A stretch of 64,000 bases of DNA from Corynebacterium uropygiale (GCF_021568315.1 NZ_JAKGSI010000004.1:124001-188000); one strand, 5' to 3'. Positions 44,101 through 53,014 are shown, counted from the stretch's first letter. The notes: generated by a model not told the origin, from the letters alone. Numbers and translations are program-made.

Positions 44101-44463
44101 GATGGGAAAGAGGAAGGACTCCGTCTTCCCCGAGCCCGTGCCCGTCACCACCAGCGTGGGCTCCGGCCGTCGCGCCTTTCCGTCCCGCTCGGAGGCGAGC
44201 CGCCGGAAGGCCTCCGCCTGGTGGTGATAGGGCCGGAAGTACCCGGGCAGGTGCCCCAGCACGCCCTCCCAGTCCTCGGCGGGGGCGAAGGGCAGCCGCG
44301 TGCGAATGTACGGCCCGGAGAACATGGAGGATTCCGACGACGTCAGAAACTCCCTCAACTGCTGCGCGGTGGCAGCCTCCGCGAGGGAGAAACTGGTGGC
44401 CACATACTCACTCAGCCCCCGAGCAAGGTGCCGAGCGGTATACGCGGGATTGAGCGCGGACAT
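38197..44463 (-). CDS. Giant DEAD-box helicase with DUF1998-like region and C-terminal Vsr/DUF559-like nuclease (DrmA-DrmB / DruE-like)
   Basis: The 2088-residue protein has an N-terminal superfamily 2 helicase: Walker A GTGSGKTE (about 108-115), 'LILYPMNALANDQERRL', motif II DEFH (about 238-241), and later 'VLVATPTLEMGIDIGSL' and 'NYVQRVGRAGR'. Zinc-like cysteine pairs follow (YCRHCGRSGW, CPACGER, CPRCGCAEYG, CRHCGHID). The block LLLHDAIPGGTGYLASF (about 1620) is the DUF1998 hallmark. After it, RPDYYF (about 1783) and VYLDGAAYH (about 1800), with 'KRNRLYRDKNVLPWSITWED', resemble Vsr/DUF559-type PD-(D/E)XK nucleases. DISARM encodes helicase (DrmA) and DUF1998 (DrmB) separately, while Druantia DruE and MrfA-type proteins join them. 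It lies 12 bp after the methylase gene. Confidence 0.88.
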   Translation of the reverse strand: MSALNPAYTARHLARGLSEYVATSFSLAEAATAQQLREFLTSSESSMFSGPYIRTRLPFAPAEDWEGVLGHLPGYFRPYHHQAEAFRRLASERDGKARRPEPTLVVTGTGSGKTESFLFPILDHCARMRERGQFGVKALILYPMNALANDQERRLAELILEEPAYRKVRAAIYTGEQRASARTSVSEAGLITDRDTIRQASPDILLTNYKMLDQLLLRENDKHIWQKSAASLQYLVLDEFHTYDAAQGTDVAMLLRRLGLSVKAQLPEGFLSAEDQERPLGRITPVATSATLGGGGGQGAGDGVQDMLDFAYTIFGEKMDRSALVGETTLSLEQWVASIDELVGSRAKDTKMPSAEQVQKINAAITAAQKKGEDYEAAVHQVLCTELFDCKTDLESAIGAAAHNEVVKEILRTTATPCRLGDARDITQIDGAADPEDLPLYKKVLSLEVIRLNEGAIDFLVHLLTEIASLRARYGALHGWEGKRLPGVETQLWVRELSQVDRYVGNRADGHPFRWATQSDDTSAEEHWLPAIYCRHCGRSGWMLAAQPGDAGLVTDPQKIRRGSMSARSRQRPLIHASNEERAAEGTAEKADARFRWLDLEMPGLVRDEPSEEARERGGVVPVLTYPAEKAEELATQQTCPACGERDGIRYLGSSISTLLSVATANLFGMDELGEEEKKTLVFADSVQDAAHRAGFVQARARTFALRTRLRQALGEGPRSLPEITEAVLRAAEEDPRPERARYELLPPELAERTLFAPFWNGASPRSAAAKAAQKAARERLSLDIALEFGDRADLPRSLTSSGAASPYVHISEDELRETLQTLNLTEDPATRAWVHGILEYMRTQGSIEHPLLRSYIRHSCNPYLLNRREARARGVPAFPRGGTPRFPRLGGTRPSRDSWDGLLLPESRNSWFARWTRHVLGGSTHERARTVRELLQELAHQGVLHAIPAAHDDGIIYAIPAERVWVDVDAHPRALDAANSGFRLGVGGPAREALDGQPSFAAERPSEAGEDVERFHLEDIPTNYYRTLYESTHARGVVAKEHTSLLEDEQRREIEEEFKKDVEDQAANAPNVLVATPTLEMGIDIGSLSTVMLSSLPRSVANYVQRVGRAGRLSGNSLVMAFVRGRGASLLKLAEPLETIGGAVSAPAAYLSAREILHRQFLAYLIDSHPIPESIRPPQDAQSIFTDRGSTLLDLIAQWVEEGIAEELAAFRGTLAAHTPTDVLDELEHWATQELVPTLRAVRAQWRQQIIQLLERRRELDDAEATLRALVDTPAADDDTKEQYRSTRAAIRLVNKQLEDTRSSYWISALERYGLLPNFTLFDDAVEFDLSIARYTEADHLTHEVRSYERSSATALFEFAPGSTFYVQGVAAMVDSVEIGSHGEAITQWRLCPECSYSEVITGEERWAPDACPRCGCAEYGDVAQVIDVVEMTKVYASVDENRSAIDGSHDERATAVYQSMLSFDVPENVERNPWFLEGTGFGVEYLSSVELRWLNLGPRTHGPERRMAGQKVEAPLFRVCRHCGHIDSQAGSNDWRDHQRWCSHRHAAQEDSTTFALGRRMSTQGVLLHLPRSLVAADSSSLPSLIAAIRMGFKEHLGGDPSHLDVSEVRAPSAGTVTTMLLLHDAIPGGTGYLASFASPEDIRSMLEKTYRRLRASIDSGGPRAGVYRNCLLPFAHGLDTTEVSQESALATLTRILADQEHPGEDCEPLDSPWKERIVTQPHTSTESELEVRFRELLIDDLTEAGATITPSTSKNIRSWTISFPNSPHEWTMREQEEFGFTRPDYYFSTQSPDIRDIAVYLDGAAYHISEEHNRFAGDIDKRNRLYRDKNVLPWSITWEDTTVRQRVRRGEPIDPPLWYDAVLGSKLSLVQGITEHDMCLDPFTHLLELLQRPTDRWDKLAVCSFLFTSQRPPQLPSSIHAERRGENGLDLVLDTGASTVDPEAWRAFLHLTDHFYLSPEGKDYSIDIRVTGVGESAEPSAPEVGVETPETPEAQEPGDALPSEWQAALEDYAGDEDAEPILTELARRGHPAPTSLGEEIDGVMTIAGWEDGPTYLVYSEDSGAITRPGWRILAATPASIEELTA

Positions 44464-44475
44464 GATTCCTGTCTC

Positions 44476-47400
44476 CTACAGTTCTTCCTGAAAACGCTGG
44501 TACGCCCGGGTGAGGCTGGCCTCTCGGTCCCAGGGTGCGAAGGGATACTCCGCCACATACTCGACGTCCGACTGCGGATGCACCCACGTGCGATCCTCCA
44601 CCGGGAGCTCTACCCCGGGCCCGGCCGCTTCCTGCTTCTTGGCGATGTCCTTGGGCACCAGCCGACCTTCAGCATCATAAAGATTCTCCCGGTCATAGCG
44701 CCGCATCACTGGGAACTGTGTTCGATAAATCATCAGCAGCTCCTCCAGGCTCACCCCCAGAGACAGCGCGACGATCGCATCAATCTCATCCTGCACCGCC
44801 ATCCTCTCCGTGGCGACGCGCACCGGGGAGTCCACCGTCCACACCTCCCCCATGACCTCCTCCCACAAGGGGGCGTAGGCCTCGGTCAAGCAGTTGAGAC
44901 GAAGGAATCGGGACGCGAGGAGGGACCCGGCGCGGGGATCGGTGACGGTGGGGAGATTAGATACCGTCGATCCGCCAATATTAGCAATTGCCGTTGACCT
45001 TATATAGAAATCCGACAAAATTGAGCTCATTGCCGCACCTGAAACCAGGAGTTCTTTGCTTTCCTGAATCCATATGGATACAATTCCATTAATGTGATTA
45101 CAGCCTCGAGGAATCAGGGAAGGATAGAGGGTCCTAAAACCGGTTGTCGCTGCCATTCGCCGCCACGCCACTCGGTATGTACTATTCACCAGAACTTGCG
45201 AGGACCCCTCACCCCACACTCCATAGTCGAGGTCATAGTCTTTCTTCTCTACTCGGTCAGGGAAGTAGGCCGTGGCGGGGATGAAGTCACGCGGCATGGC
45301 CTCGAGGTCCACCTCAGACCAATCCTGGTTGTGTTTCATCGTGCGGTTGGGCTGTTTGATCATCGGGGTGGACACACCCAGGTGCGGCCCCTGAAGGATG
45401 ACGTCCTTCCAAGAATCCGGGTGCTGCCAGGAGGTATCAAAGTACCCCTTCTTCTTTCCCGCTCCTTCATCCCAGCCATACGAACACTCCGGGTCAAAAC
45501 TCCCAATACGTGGTGCAGCTGCAAGCTTCTCCAGGACAGCGGCCGCCTCCGTGTTCACCGTGTACACCATGCGGCTGTGCAGAATCGGGGTTCCGGGCTC
45601 CTCCAGGATGGAATTCCACACCCTAAGGGTGTCATTCGTAACGTGCTGGATACGGTCGCGATGCGGGCGGAGATCCCACTTATTGTTCTCATCCCTAAAA
45701 CCAGGAAGAGCCCCAGAACCATCGTGTTTGAGGGAATCCTCCGCGGAGGAAGGATGGTACAAACTACACGCCATGAGGAAATCGGCATGATCACGCGGGT
45801 CTCCATAAATATGGACCCCGTACGACACCAAATGATGAACATCGAAAAGACTGAGCTCATTAATAAACTGCCAATGCCTCCGCAGTCGCCGATAGGCGCC
45901 CTCACGAAGGGTGACCGCTTTCTTCTCTGTGAAGTGGGACTCCGGGTGGACCAGGACCGTCACACCATGCTCGTGCATGTGATTCCACGTCGTGTTCATG
46001 AATCCGCGGTAAAGATCGGGGCGCTGATCCTTGAGATACGGATAGCGTGTGACATCTCCCAGGACCTCGGCGAGGACCACGTTCTCCGTGATGCCGCTCG
46101 TTACGGTCTGAAGAACCTCCGGTTGCTCAAGCAACGGCTCCCGCCGTGCATTCTTCGCCGCCTGGGTGGGCTTGGTGGCGAGGACGAACCACGGGTCGTG
46201 CTCGGCGAGCAACTGGTCCACCTTCACGTCTGGCCGCACCCACGGCGGGTTCCCCACCTGGAGGTCAAAGCCGCCGGTAGAAAGGACGGCGGCAAAGTCG
46301 AGGTCCCAGTGGAAGAAGGCCTGCTCGGCGGCGATGTCCTGGGCGATCCTCACCCAGGGGTGTTTCTCCAGGAGTCGCTCGTGGCTCTGCGCACTGGCCC
46401 CGAAGGCCTCCATTCCCTCGATGGCGTTGAGCTCCTCCCACGGGAGGGAGGCCGTGAGGCGCTGGGTGGACTCGTTCTTCTTCTCACGGTCGCGGCCGAT
46501 GAGGTCGCTGAGCGTGGCGATCCATTCGTCCAGGTTGGGGGCCTCCGCGGCGCGGGTGACGGGCCAGAACCACAGGGCGTTCCACAGGTCCATCGCCAGG
46601 CGAAGGCGCCGGTACGCGCTGTCCGGGTTGTGGAGGAGATCCCGCTCGATGTCCGCGCGGCGCACGTTTCGGGAGGTGGGGTGGAAGTCCTGGCCGAAGA
46701 TCGGGATGTCCCGGCGCACGGCCTCCTCGGCGGTGCGCAGCCGGATGAGGGAGATCTGCCAGAGGCGTTCCACCTCGGCGGCGATCTCCTGGAGGGTGCG
46801 GATCTGCTGTGATCCCAGGCCGTGCTGGACAGACTTTCGCCAGGTGGTGAGGGCCTTGACGTCGTCGGGAACCAACTCTTTGAGGTCCTTAGACTCCGCG
46901 GCGGAGCCCCATCCCATCGAGGGCAGAAGGAAGTGGTGGATGCGGCCGGTTGTGGCGGGGTCGGGTTGCTGCTCCTCCACGGCGCGGGCCACGCCCATCA
47001 CGCCGTGGCGGGTGGGCGATTCCTTGAGGTAGTCCTTCTTCCGCAGTGCCTTGGCCGGGAGCGTGGCGCGCGCGGCCCCGATGAGCGAGTTTCCTCGGCG
47101 CAGGTGGAGACCGAACCAGGGGGCCTTGAGGTCCGCGGTCATCGTGTTGAGCCAGAGGGAGATTTCCGCCAGCTCCACCGCGGTGGCGTTGAGGTCCACG
47201 CCGTACACCTGGTGGAGGGCCAGGTAGGCCTTCACGCGCTGCACCTCCTGGGCGCGGCGCTCCGGGGCGATGCTGCGGCCCAGCTCCTCCTGCTTCTTCT
47301 GGATGTAGAGCTCGGCGAGCTGGTTGACTGTCTCCACCGCGAAGGCGCCCGATCCCATGGCGGGCTCACAGATGGAGAGGCGGAGGACGTCGTCGGCACA

Positions 47401-49026
47401 GGAGATGCGGCCGGAGGCCTCGAGTTCCTCGATGGCCTGGCGGACCGTGAACTCCGTGATGACCGGCGGGGTGTAGAAGGAGGCGGAGCGCTCGCGGTCC
47501 CGGGAGGACTGGCGGTAGACGAAGGAGCCGCGCGGCAGCGAGCGTTTCTGGCGTCGGTAGCCGCCGGCGGGATCCACGACGTCCTCCGTGATGAAGGAAT
47601 CCTCCGGGACAACCTGGGGATTCTCCCTTACTGCGCGCTGGGGCAGCACCCACGATCCCTTCTCCGGGTTGCCCTTGGGGGCTACCTCAAAGAGGTCTTC
47701 TTCTGCGAGGAAGCCCGTGTAGGACATGAGGCCCTCGTAGACCTGCCCCAGCTCAGAGACGCCGAGCGTGGCATAGGAGATGAAGCCGCGGTCCCGGCCG
47801 CGCTGCTCCTTGCTGAGCAGGAGGTTGCGCAGCACGGTGGTGAGCGCCTGGTTGGAGAGCTTCACCCGGTCGATGTCCCGGGTGGCCTGCGGCTGGAAGA
47901 GGTCCGCCGAGAGGGAGCGGAAGGTGAGGCCGGGCTCGGCGGTCTCATCGCCGCCGTCGAGGGGGTCGTGGCCGTGGTCGATGAGGTGGAAGAGCAGCTG
48001 CACGGACTCGTAGAGGTGGGTGCCCTGCTGCTCGCGGACGGTGGTGGGGTCGGTGAGGATGAGGTCGCGGAGGCGGGTCAGCCCATAGCCCTCGTCATAG
48101 TCCGCGTCCCCGGTGGGGAGAATCTCCAGCTCCGGGGAGGCCTCCGCGAAGAGGAGGAAGAGGATGCGGTAGAGGTAGCGAAGAGCCTGGTGGGCCAGCT
48201 CGTTGCCGTCGAGCCCCTCCACCCCGAGCCCCTGGGCGCGGTGACGGTTGACCACATCATTGCCGATGACCTCGATGGACTGCTTGATCGCCTCCCGCAG
48301 GTCCGCCGAAACCTTCACGGAGTGGTTGCGGGCCTCCTCGCGGACACCCAGCCACCAGGTGGAATGATCCGCCGCGCGCTCGAGGTTCTCCCGGGCCAGC
48401 ATCACCGCCACGCGGGCGAGCTCGCCGCTCTTGCGCTTGTCATTGCGCTCCACCGCGAGGCTCACATTCACCGCGAGGAAACGGCCAAGCGGCCAGGACT
48501 CCCGCTCCGCGATGATCGCCCAATTCCCCGCCCACACGAGGATGAACTGGGGGCTCGGCTCCGAGAGGAAGAGCTCCCCCACCGTCTGGTGGAGCGACCA
48601 TCCCTCATCCTTCCCGCGCACCGTGGCCGGGCGGAGCAGCCGAATATCCTGCAGGCCCTCCACGGTGTCCAGCGGCTGGGCGCGCAGCACCAGCAGCGAA
48701 CCCTCCGCGCCGCGCGAGGCCTCCACCAGGAGCTCAGCGCCGCCATGCTCGAGGGAACAGGGCTCCGGGGTGGGGTGCGCGAAGACGGCGTCGAGCTGAT
48801 CATACAAGGAGTTGAGTGCGTCCTCGCGGGAAAGATCCGCGCTGAACGCCAGCTGGAGCGCGGAGACCTGCGCTTTGAGAAGCGTCCACGGCGAGGACTC
48901 CTCCTTGTCCCACTCCTTCAGCCGGTCCGCGACGCACTTGGTGAACGTCGAGCCCTTCTCATCGCTGGTGAGGAAGTAGTCACTGATCCACTCCTCGACG
49001 TTGACAATCGAATCAAAAGAGGCCAT
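44476..49026 (-). CDS. Large N6-adenine DNA methyltransferase (DrmMI/PglX/Eco57I-like)
   Basis: The 1516-residue protein has SAM motif I ICEPAMGSGAFAVETV (about 551-566) and the catalytic motif IV QVGNPPWV (about 920-927), separated by a long insertion. This is the gamma-type adenine methylase order seen in Eco57I-like enzymes, BREX PglX and DISARM DrmMI. 'VYGVDLNATAVELAEISLWL' follows motif I. The ~500 N-terminal residues and ~550 C-terminal residues are probably target recognition and accessory regions; I see no clear nuclease motif. It would mark host DNA so that the helicase-nuclease system spares it. The gene lies 3 bp after the SNF2 helicase and 12 bp before the DEAD helicase. Confidence 0.9.
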   Translation of the reverse strand: MASFDSIVNVEEWISDYFLTSDEKGSTFTKCVADRLKEWDKEESSPWTLLKAQVSALQLAFSADLSREDALNSLYDQLDAVFAHPTPEPCSLEHGGAELLVEASRGAEGSLLVLRAQPLDTVEGLQDIRLLRPATVRGKDEGWSLHQTVGELFLSEPSPQFILVWAGNWAIIAERESWPLGRFLAVNVSLAVERNDKRKSGELARVAVMLARENLERAADHSTWWLGVREEARNHSVKVSADLREAIKQSIEVIGNDVVNRHRAQGLGVEGLDGNELAHQALRYLYRILFLLFAEASPELEILPTGDADYDEGYGLTRLRDLILTDPTTVREQQGTHLYESVQLLFHLIDHGHDPLDGGDETAEPGLTFRSLSADLFQPQATRDIDRVKLSNQALTTVLRNLLLSKEQRGRDRGFISYATLGVSELGQVYEGLMSYTGFLAEEDLFEVAPKGNPEKGSWVLPQRAVRENPQVVPEDSFITEDVVDPAGGYRRQKRSLPRGSFVYRQSSRDRERSASFYTPPVITEFTVRQAIEELEASGRISCADDVLRLSICEPAMGSGAFAVETVNQLAELYIQKKQEELGRSIAPERRAQEVQRVKAYLALHQVYGVDLNATAVELAEISLWLNTMTADLKAPWFGLHLRRGNSLIGAARATLPAKALRKKDYLKESPTRHGVMGVARAVEEQQPDPATTGRIHHFLLPSMGWGSAAESKDLKELVPDDVKALTTWRKSVQHGLGSQQIRTLQEIAAEVERLWQISLIRLRTAEEAVRRDIPIFGQDFHPTSRNVRRADIERDLLHNPDSAYRRLRLAMDLWNALWFWPVTRAAEAPNLDEWIATLSDLIGRDREKKNESTQRLTASLPWEELNAIEGMEAFGASAQSHERLLEKHPWVRIAQDIAAEQAFFHWDLDFAAVLSTGGFDLQVGNPPWVRPDVKVDQLLAEHDPWFVLATKPTQAAKNARREPLLEQPEVLQTVTSGITENVVLAEVLGDVTRYPYLKDQRPDLYRGFMNTTWNHMHEHGVTVLVHPESHFTEKKAVTLREGAYRRLRRHWQFINELSLFDVHHLVSYGVHIYGDPRDHADFLMACSLYHPSSAEDSLKHDGSGALPGFRDENNKWDLRPHRDRIQHVTNDTLRVWNSILEEPGTPILHSRMVYTVNTEAAAVLEKLAAAPRIGSFDPECSYGWDEGAGKKKGYFDTSWQHPDSWKDVILQGPHLGVSTPMIKQPNRTMKHNQDWSEVDLEAMPRDFIPATAYFPDRVEKKDYDLDYGVWGEGSSQVLVNSTYRVAWRRMAATTGFRTLYPSLIPRGCNHINGIVSIWIQESKELLVSGAAMSSILSDFYIRSTAIANIGGSTVSNLPTVTDPRAGSLLASRFLRLNCLTEAYAPLWEEVMGEVWTVDSPVRVATERMAVQDEIDAIVALSLGVSLEELLMIYRTQFPVMRRYDRENLYDAEGRLVPKDIAKKQEAAGPGVELPVEDRTWVHPQSDVEYVAEYPFAPWDREASLTRAYQRFQEEL

Positions 49027-49029
49027 GGC

Positions 49030-52002
49030 TTAGAGTTCCTTCCCCTCGTGCGAATCACGGCTGAGCACCAGCACCACCGGGCGGACCATGCTGCGCGCCG
49101 GCATCGACGAGCGCAGGATCTCCTTCTCCTGCGCGATCATTTCCTTCCCCCGCAGCATCGTGCGCGAGTTCATCTGCCCCTGGGCGGCGGCCTCCCACTC
49201 GGCCGCCCTGTCCGACCAGCGCTGCGTGCGCTCCTGCGCGTACTGCGCGGCCGAGATGCGGATCATCTCCACATCCTGGCTCACCTGCTGTACCGCCTGT
49301 CGCAACAGCTCCGGGCACTCCGCGGGAAGATCGATACGGCCCGTAGAGATGGCCGTCGTGCCCAAACCCGCAGCTCGGAGCCACTCGCAGGGGTCCTCGA
49401 TGGTGGTGGTCTCGACGCCCGAGACACCCACCGGCACGTCGAGGCCCAGCGGTCCCGGGCGCACCACGTGGAAGGAGCGGGTGACCACCTGGCCGCGATC
49501 ATTCGTCAGCGTGCCCATGAGGAGGACGGTGGGGGCGTCGACCTCGCCCACGAAGGCGGGGATCGTGTCATGCGACAAATGCGAGAGCGCCCGATCCACC
49601 GCCCACTCCGTCACCGGGTGCAGCGGGCCCAGGTAGTGCGCGTTCGGCCACGTCTTCTCCGAATCACCGCTGCGCGCCGCCTCCAACTGGGCCGCGCCCA
49701 TCGCCTTCGTGGTGGCTAAAACCACCTTCTGGCGAACCTCCCGATACTCCACATAATCCCTGGGCAGCACATCAAAACGGTGCTGCAAATCCGCCGGCGG
49801 AACAAACTCCACAATGCCGTTGCCCTCCGAGCGGAAGGACACCCCGCCCGCCTCCGGCCTGTCCTGCTTGACGTTGAGGAACGCCTCGTCCAGCGCCGCC
49901 GTGAGGTAATCCACCTCGTGGGTGTAGAGGCTACGGGCGGCGCGGCGGGAGGGGGTGGGGGTAGGCGCGGCGGGCGCGGTGTTGGCGCTGGCGGCGGGGG
50001 CGGCGGGGGCGCCGCTCCCACTGAGGCCGACCATGGCCATGAGCGCGTCGAGGTCCGTGATGCCCGCATCCTGCGGGGAGCCCGCGGCGGCCTCGGCCTC
50101 GTGGAGCACATCCTCCGGGCTGGCCACCACATCATCGAAGGCCCGCGCCCCGGCAAGGACGTCGCGAATGGAGTTCTCCTCCGCCGCCACGGAGTGCACG
50201 CCCATGAGCGAGGACACGTCTCCCAGCATCTCCTGCGCCGCGTGCTCGCGATCAATAAGCCTGCTCAGCACGTGAATTTCGCTGGTGCCGCTGAGCTCCT
50301 CGCCGGTGTCGAGGATGAGCGTGGTGATCTGCGGGCTGTGCCGCTGCCCATAGCGATCAATCCGGCCGTTGCGCTGCTGAATCCTGATCAGCGACCACGG
50401 GATGTCATAGTGCACCAGGTGGTGACACTGCGCGTGGAGGTTCACACCCTCGCTGGCCACATCGCCCGTGACGAGCACCCGCAGCTTCGTATTCTCGCGC
50501 TTGAACTCGTCGATCAGCGCCATCTGCTCCACATCGGACAGCCCGCCGTGCATGATTTTCACCGCCCCACGCGGGAGCTTGAGCGCCGCCTCGAGGTTCT
50601 CCTGCAGCCACCCCAGGGTGTCCACGCGCTCCGAAAAGACGACGACGCGCGTCTCCCCGCCCTTCTTCACCCCGATCCCGCGCACATAGCGGACGAGCTC
50701 CTGGAACTTCGCGGATCGCGCGGCCGTGACCTGGGAGTTCAGCTCCTGCAGGCGGCGAAGCTTCACGCTCTCCTCCGCGCCGGCCTTGCGCAGGCGCTCG
50801 GTGATCGTGTGCTCCAGCGCCGCCGGCGAGGACAAGAACGCCTTAAAGAGCGTCCACGGGAAGAGGTGATCGGCTCCCTTCCGGCTGCTGCTTCTGGCGT
50901 TGCCGCTGGCCGAGGCGGGTTTGATCCACGCCTCCCGCAGCTCCCGGGCCACGGCCTTCTCCTCCGCCGAGGCCGGCACCCCAATATTCCGGGGTTCCAG
51001 GCGCTCCGCCCACATATCCCCCACCTTGGAGGCCACCTCCGGGGAATGCCGATGCCGCCGAATAATCAAATTCTGCGCAGCCTCCCGATCAATAGACCCA
51101 TCCGGCCGCACCGAGAGCGGATCCAACAGCCGCAGAATCTCCTTAAAGGACTCCGGGTTCCCATTATGTGGCGTTGCCGACGCCACAATGAGCGACTCCG
51201 TCCGGGGCGCAAGCGTTCTGGCTAGCGCATTATTATGCGAGCCAGCGTTAGTCGCATTATGGATTTCATCAATCACCACCGCATCCCAGCGCACCTTTTC
51301 CAGCTGCGCCCGGTATTTCGGCGATTTCAACGTATCCATAGAAACAATCACCCGCGGGAAATACGTAAACGGGTTCTTGGACGCCGGCAGTTTCTGACGA
51401 ACATTCTGAATCCCCTGCGAATCCAAACGCACCAACGGGATCGCGCACCGCGTCCACAGCTCCTGCTGGAACTGCTCCAAGACGTGCCGAGGAGTGACGA
51501 CGAGGATCCGCTCACCCCGCCCCCGGCGCACAAGTTCCGCCAGAATCATGCCGATTTCCAGGGTTTTTCCTAAGCCGACGGCGTCGGCAAGCAAAATGCG
51601 AGGCCGCGTGCGCGAGGGGTTGAGGGATTTGCGGACGGCGTCGAGCTGGTACTCCAAGGGGTCCAGCAGGAGGCGATCCGCCACCTCCAGGCTCTCCTGG
51701 TAGAGCGGCACGGGCGTGGAACGCAGGATGGATTCCACCCACAGCGAGGTCTGCCGAAAGCGCGGCGAGGCATCCGGCTCCACCGTGACCTTGGTGGGAT
51801 CAAGGACGGACAGGCTGGGCTCAAGCGCCGTAAAGAACGTGGCCGTGGTGTCCCGAACAAAATCCGAGAGGCCCCGAACTCGAAGGCGCCACCCATCGGA
51901 CACCTGCGTGACCTGGGTAATCAGCCACACTTCATCGCGGCACGTGATGGTCACCCCGGGCGCGAGCTTCGAAGAATCAGCGGTGGAGGAAACAATCGCC
52001 AT
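49030..52002 (-). CDS. SNF2/HepA-type helicase (DrmD-like)
   Basis: The ATG at 52002 is supported by a -10 box TACTAT (52009-52014, minus strand) that ends six bases before it, which implies a leaderless mRNA. The 990-residue protein has Walker A LADAVGLGKTLEIG (about 134-147), DEIH (about 240), 'ILVVTPRHVLEQF', and the helicase C-terminal motifs 'VLVTGDVASEGVNLHAQCHHLVHYDIPW' and 'QQRNGRIDRYGQ' (about 541-552). This is the HepA/RapA pattern of DISARM DrmD. A Pro/Ala-rich linker (about 675-700) divides the C-terminal part. It is the first gene of the four-gene defence operon. Confidence 0.9.
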   Translation of the reverse strand: MAIVSSTADSSKLAPGVTITCRDEVWLITQVTQVSDGWRLRVRGLSDFVRDTTATFFTALEPSLSVLDPTKVTVEPDASPRFRQTSLWVESILRSTPVPLYQESLEVADRLLLDPLEYQLDAVRKSLNPSRTRPRILLADAVGLGKTLEIGMILAELVRRGRGERILVVTPRHVLEQFQQELWTRCAIPLVRLDSQGIQNVRQKLPASKNPFTYFPRVIVSMDTLKSPKYRAQLEKVRWDAVVIDEIHNATNAGSHNNALARTLAPRTESLIVASATPHNGNPESFKEILRLLDPLSVRPDGSIDREAAQNLIIRRHRHSPEVASKVGDMWAERLEPRNIGVPASAEEKAVARELREAWIKPASASGNARSSSRKGADHLFPWTLFKAFLSSPAALEHTITERLRKAGAEESVKLRRLQELNSQVTAARSAKFQELVRYVRGIGVKKGGETRVVVFSERVDTLGWLQENLEAALKLPRGAVKIMHGGLSDVEQMALIDEFKRENTKLRVLVTGDVASEGVNLHAQCHHLVHYDIPWSLIRIQQRNGRIDRYGQRHSPQITTLILDTGEELSGTSEIHVLSRLIDREHAAQEMLGDVSSLMGVHSVAAEENSIRDVLAGARAFDDVVASPEDVLHEAEAAAGSPQDAGITDLDALMAMVGLSGSGAPAAPAASANTAPAAPTPTPSRRAARSLYTHEVDYLTAALDEAFLNVKQDRPEAGGVSFRSEGNGIVEFVPPADLQHRFDVLPRDYVEYREVRQKVVLATTKAMGAAQLEAARSGDSEKTWPNAHYLGPLHPVTEWAVDRALSHLSHDTIPAFVGEVDAPTVLLMGTLTNDRGQVVTRSFHVVRPGPLGLDVPVGVSGVETTTIEDPCEWLRAAGLGTTAISTGRIDLPAECPELLRQAVQQVSQDVEMIRISAAQYAQERTQRWSDRAAEWEAAAQGQMNSRTMLRGKEMIAQEKEILRSSMPARSMVRPVVLVLSRDSHEGKEL

Positions 52003-53014
52003 GTCCTCATAGTATGCAGAGGGGCTACTGAAAGGGGGTGACACGAGGGGCGGGGAGAAAAAGGAAGCGTCTGTATTGCTGTTCCCTATCTCTCCCTTCT
52101 GGGGTAATGGCCATAACCCGGTTGCGGGAGAGCACAGGCTTGTAGTCACTACGATGAAGCCCGCTCGTCAGCCACGCGCTCAAAGAGTATCCGGGGCCGT
52201 CCACAAGTGAGCGGCCCTTGCTCTTTCAGTGCTCTGGCATGTTGCTTGGTGATTACTCGTGGAGGCCGGCACTTCGCTTGTCTGGCTAGTTTTATAGACT
52301 CTGCTCACTTTTATTTTTTGTGGAAGGTTCAACCCTGGATAAATCAATAATCCTCGGGCATTCTTCGCACCTCTCCCCGCCCTCAATTTTTACCGCCAGG
52401 CGGGGTGTTTCACACCTTTTCCTCGGAGCATCATTGTTCCACTACATAGCACGGAAAAACAACCGAATCTGCCCCACTTTTCCACGCCCCGGACCCCTTG
52501 ACACCCACGCCGCCCGCACCCCCACCACCCACAGCGCGCGGGGAGGCGGCCGGGCGTCGGCAACCCTTCAACGCCACCCGCCAACGCCTCCCCACCCCGC
52601 TGTGACGCACGAGACTTTACTCTCTATCTCCGCAGGTCAATGCGCCATTCACCTCCCACCCACAACCCCATTCATTAAAAATTTTCTGTCGGGGTATTGA
52701 CACGGTGCCCGGACAGGGCCAATATCAGGTTTAGCGCCGTTCCCCTTCAACATTTCCCCTCCGCCCCACGTAGGGCAGAGAGACGGACGCACCCCCTCAC
52801 TTCAGAAACAGTCGGTGCGCACGGACGCGAAAATATCTCCCACATCCCGTGACGGCGTTATCTGTGATCCAGTTCCCTTTTTCTGCAGCTCACCTCAATG
52901 AGCACACCATTTGACACCGGGACCTGCTCCGACCATGCTCGGAGGGGCGCTTGCAAAGACTATGCACCCGCTTGATCCGCACATCATCTCAACGCAAAGG
53001 AAGTGACCAGCCCC
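52003..53014. other. One-kilobase non-coding stretch with two plus-strand promoters
   Basis: No convincing gene is seen on either strand. The minus-strand promoter of the defence operon is at its left edge. On the plus strand, TTGACA (52697-52702), a 17-bp spacer and CAATAT (52720-52725) form a strong promoter, about 290 bp before the next gene. A second one, TTGACA (52911-52916), 17 bp, CATGCT (52934-52939), lies closer and probably serves that gene. The first may start a non-coding RNA. Base composition from about 52250 to 52450 is notably AT-rich. Confidence 0.5.

Noticed and set aside
52320..52345. tRNA-like T-arm GGTTCAACCC
   Set aside because: No cloverleaf can be formed around it. No acceptor or anticodon stem is present.
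52320..52700. Plus-strand reading frame in the non-coding kilobase
   Set aside because: No ribosome-binding site, unnatural composition rich in His, Pro and Thr, and no recognisable domain.
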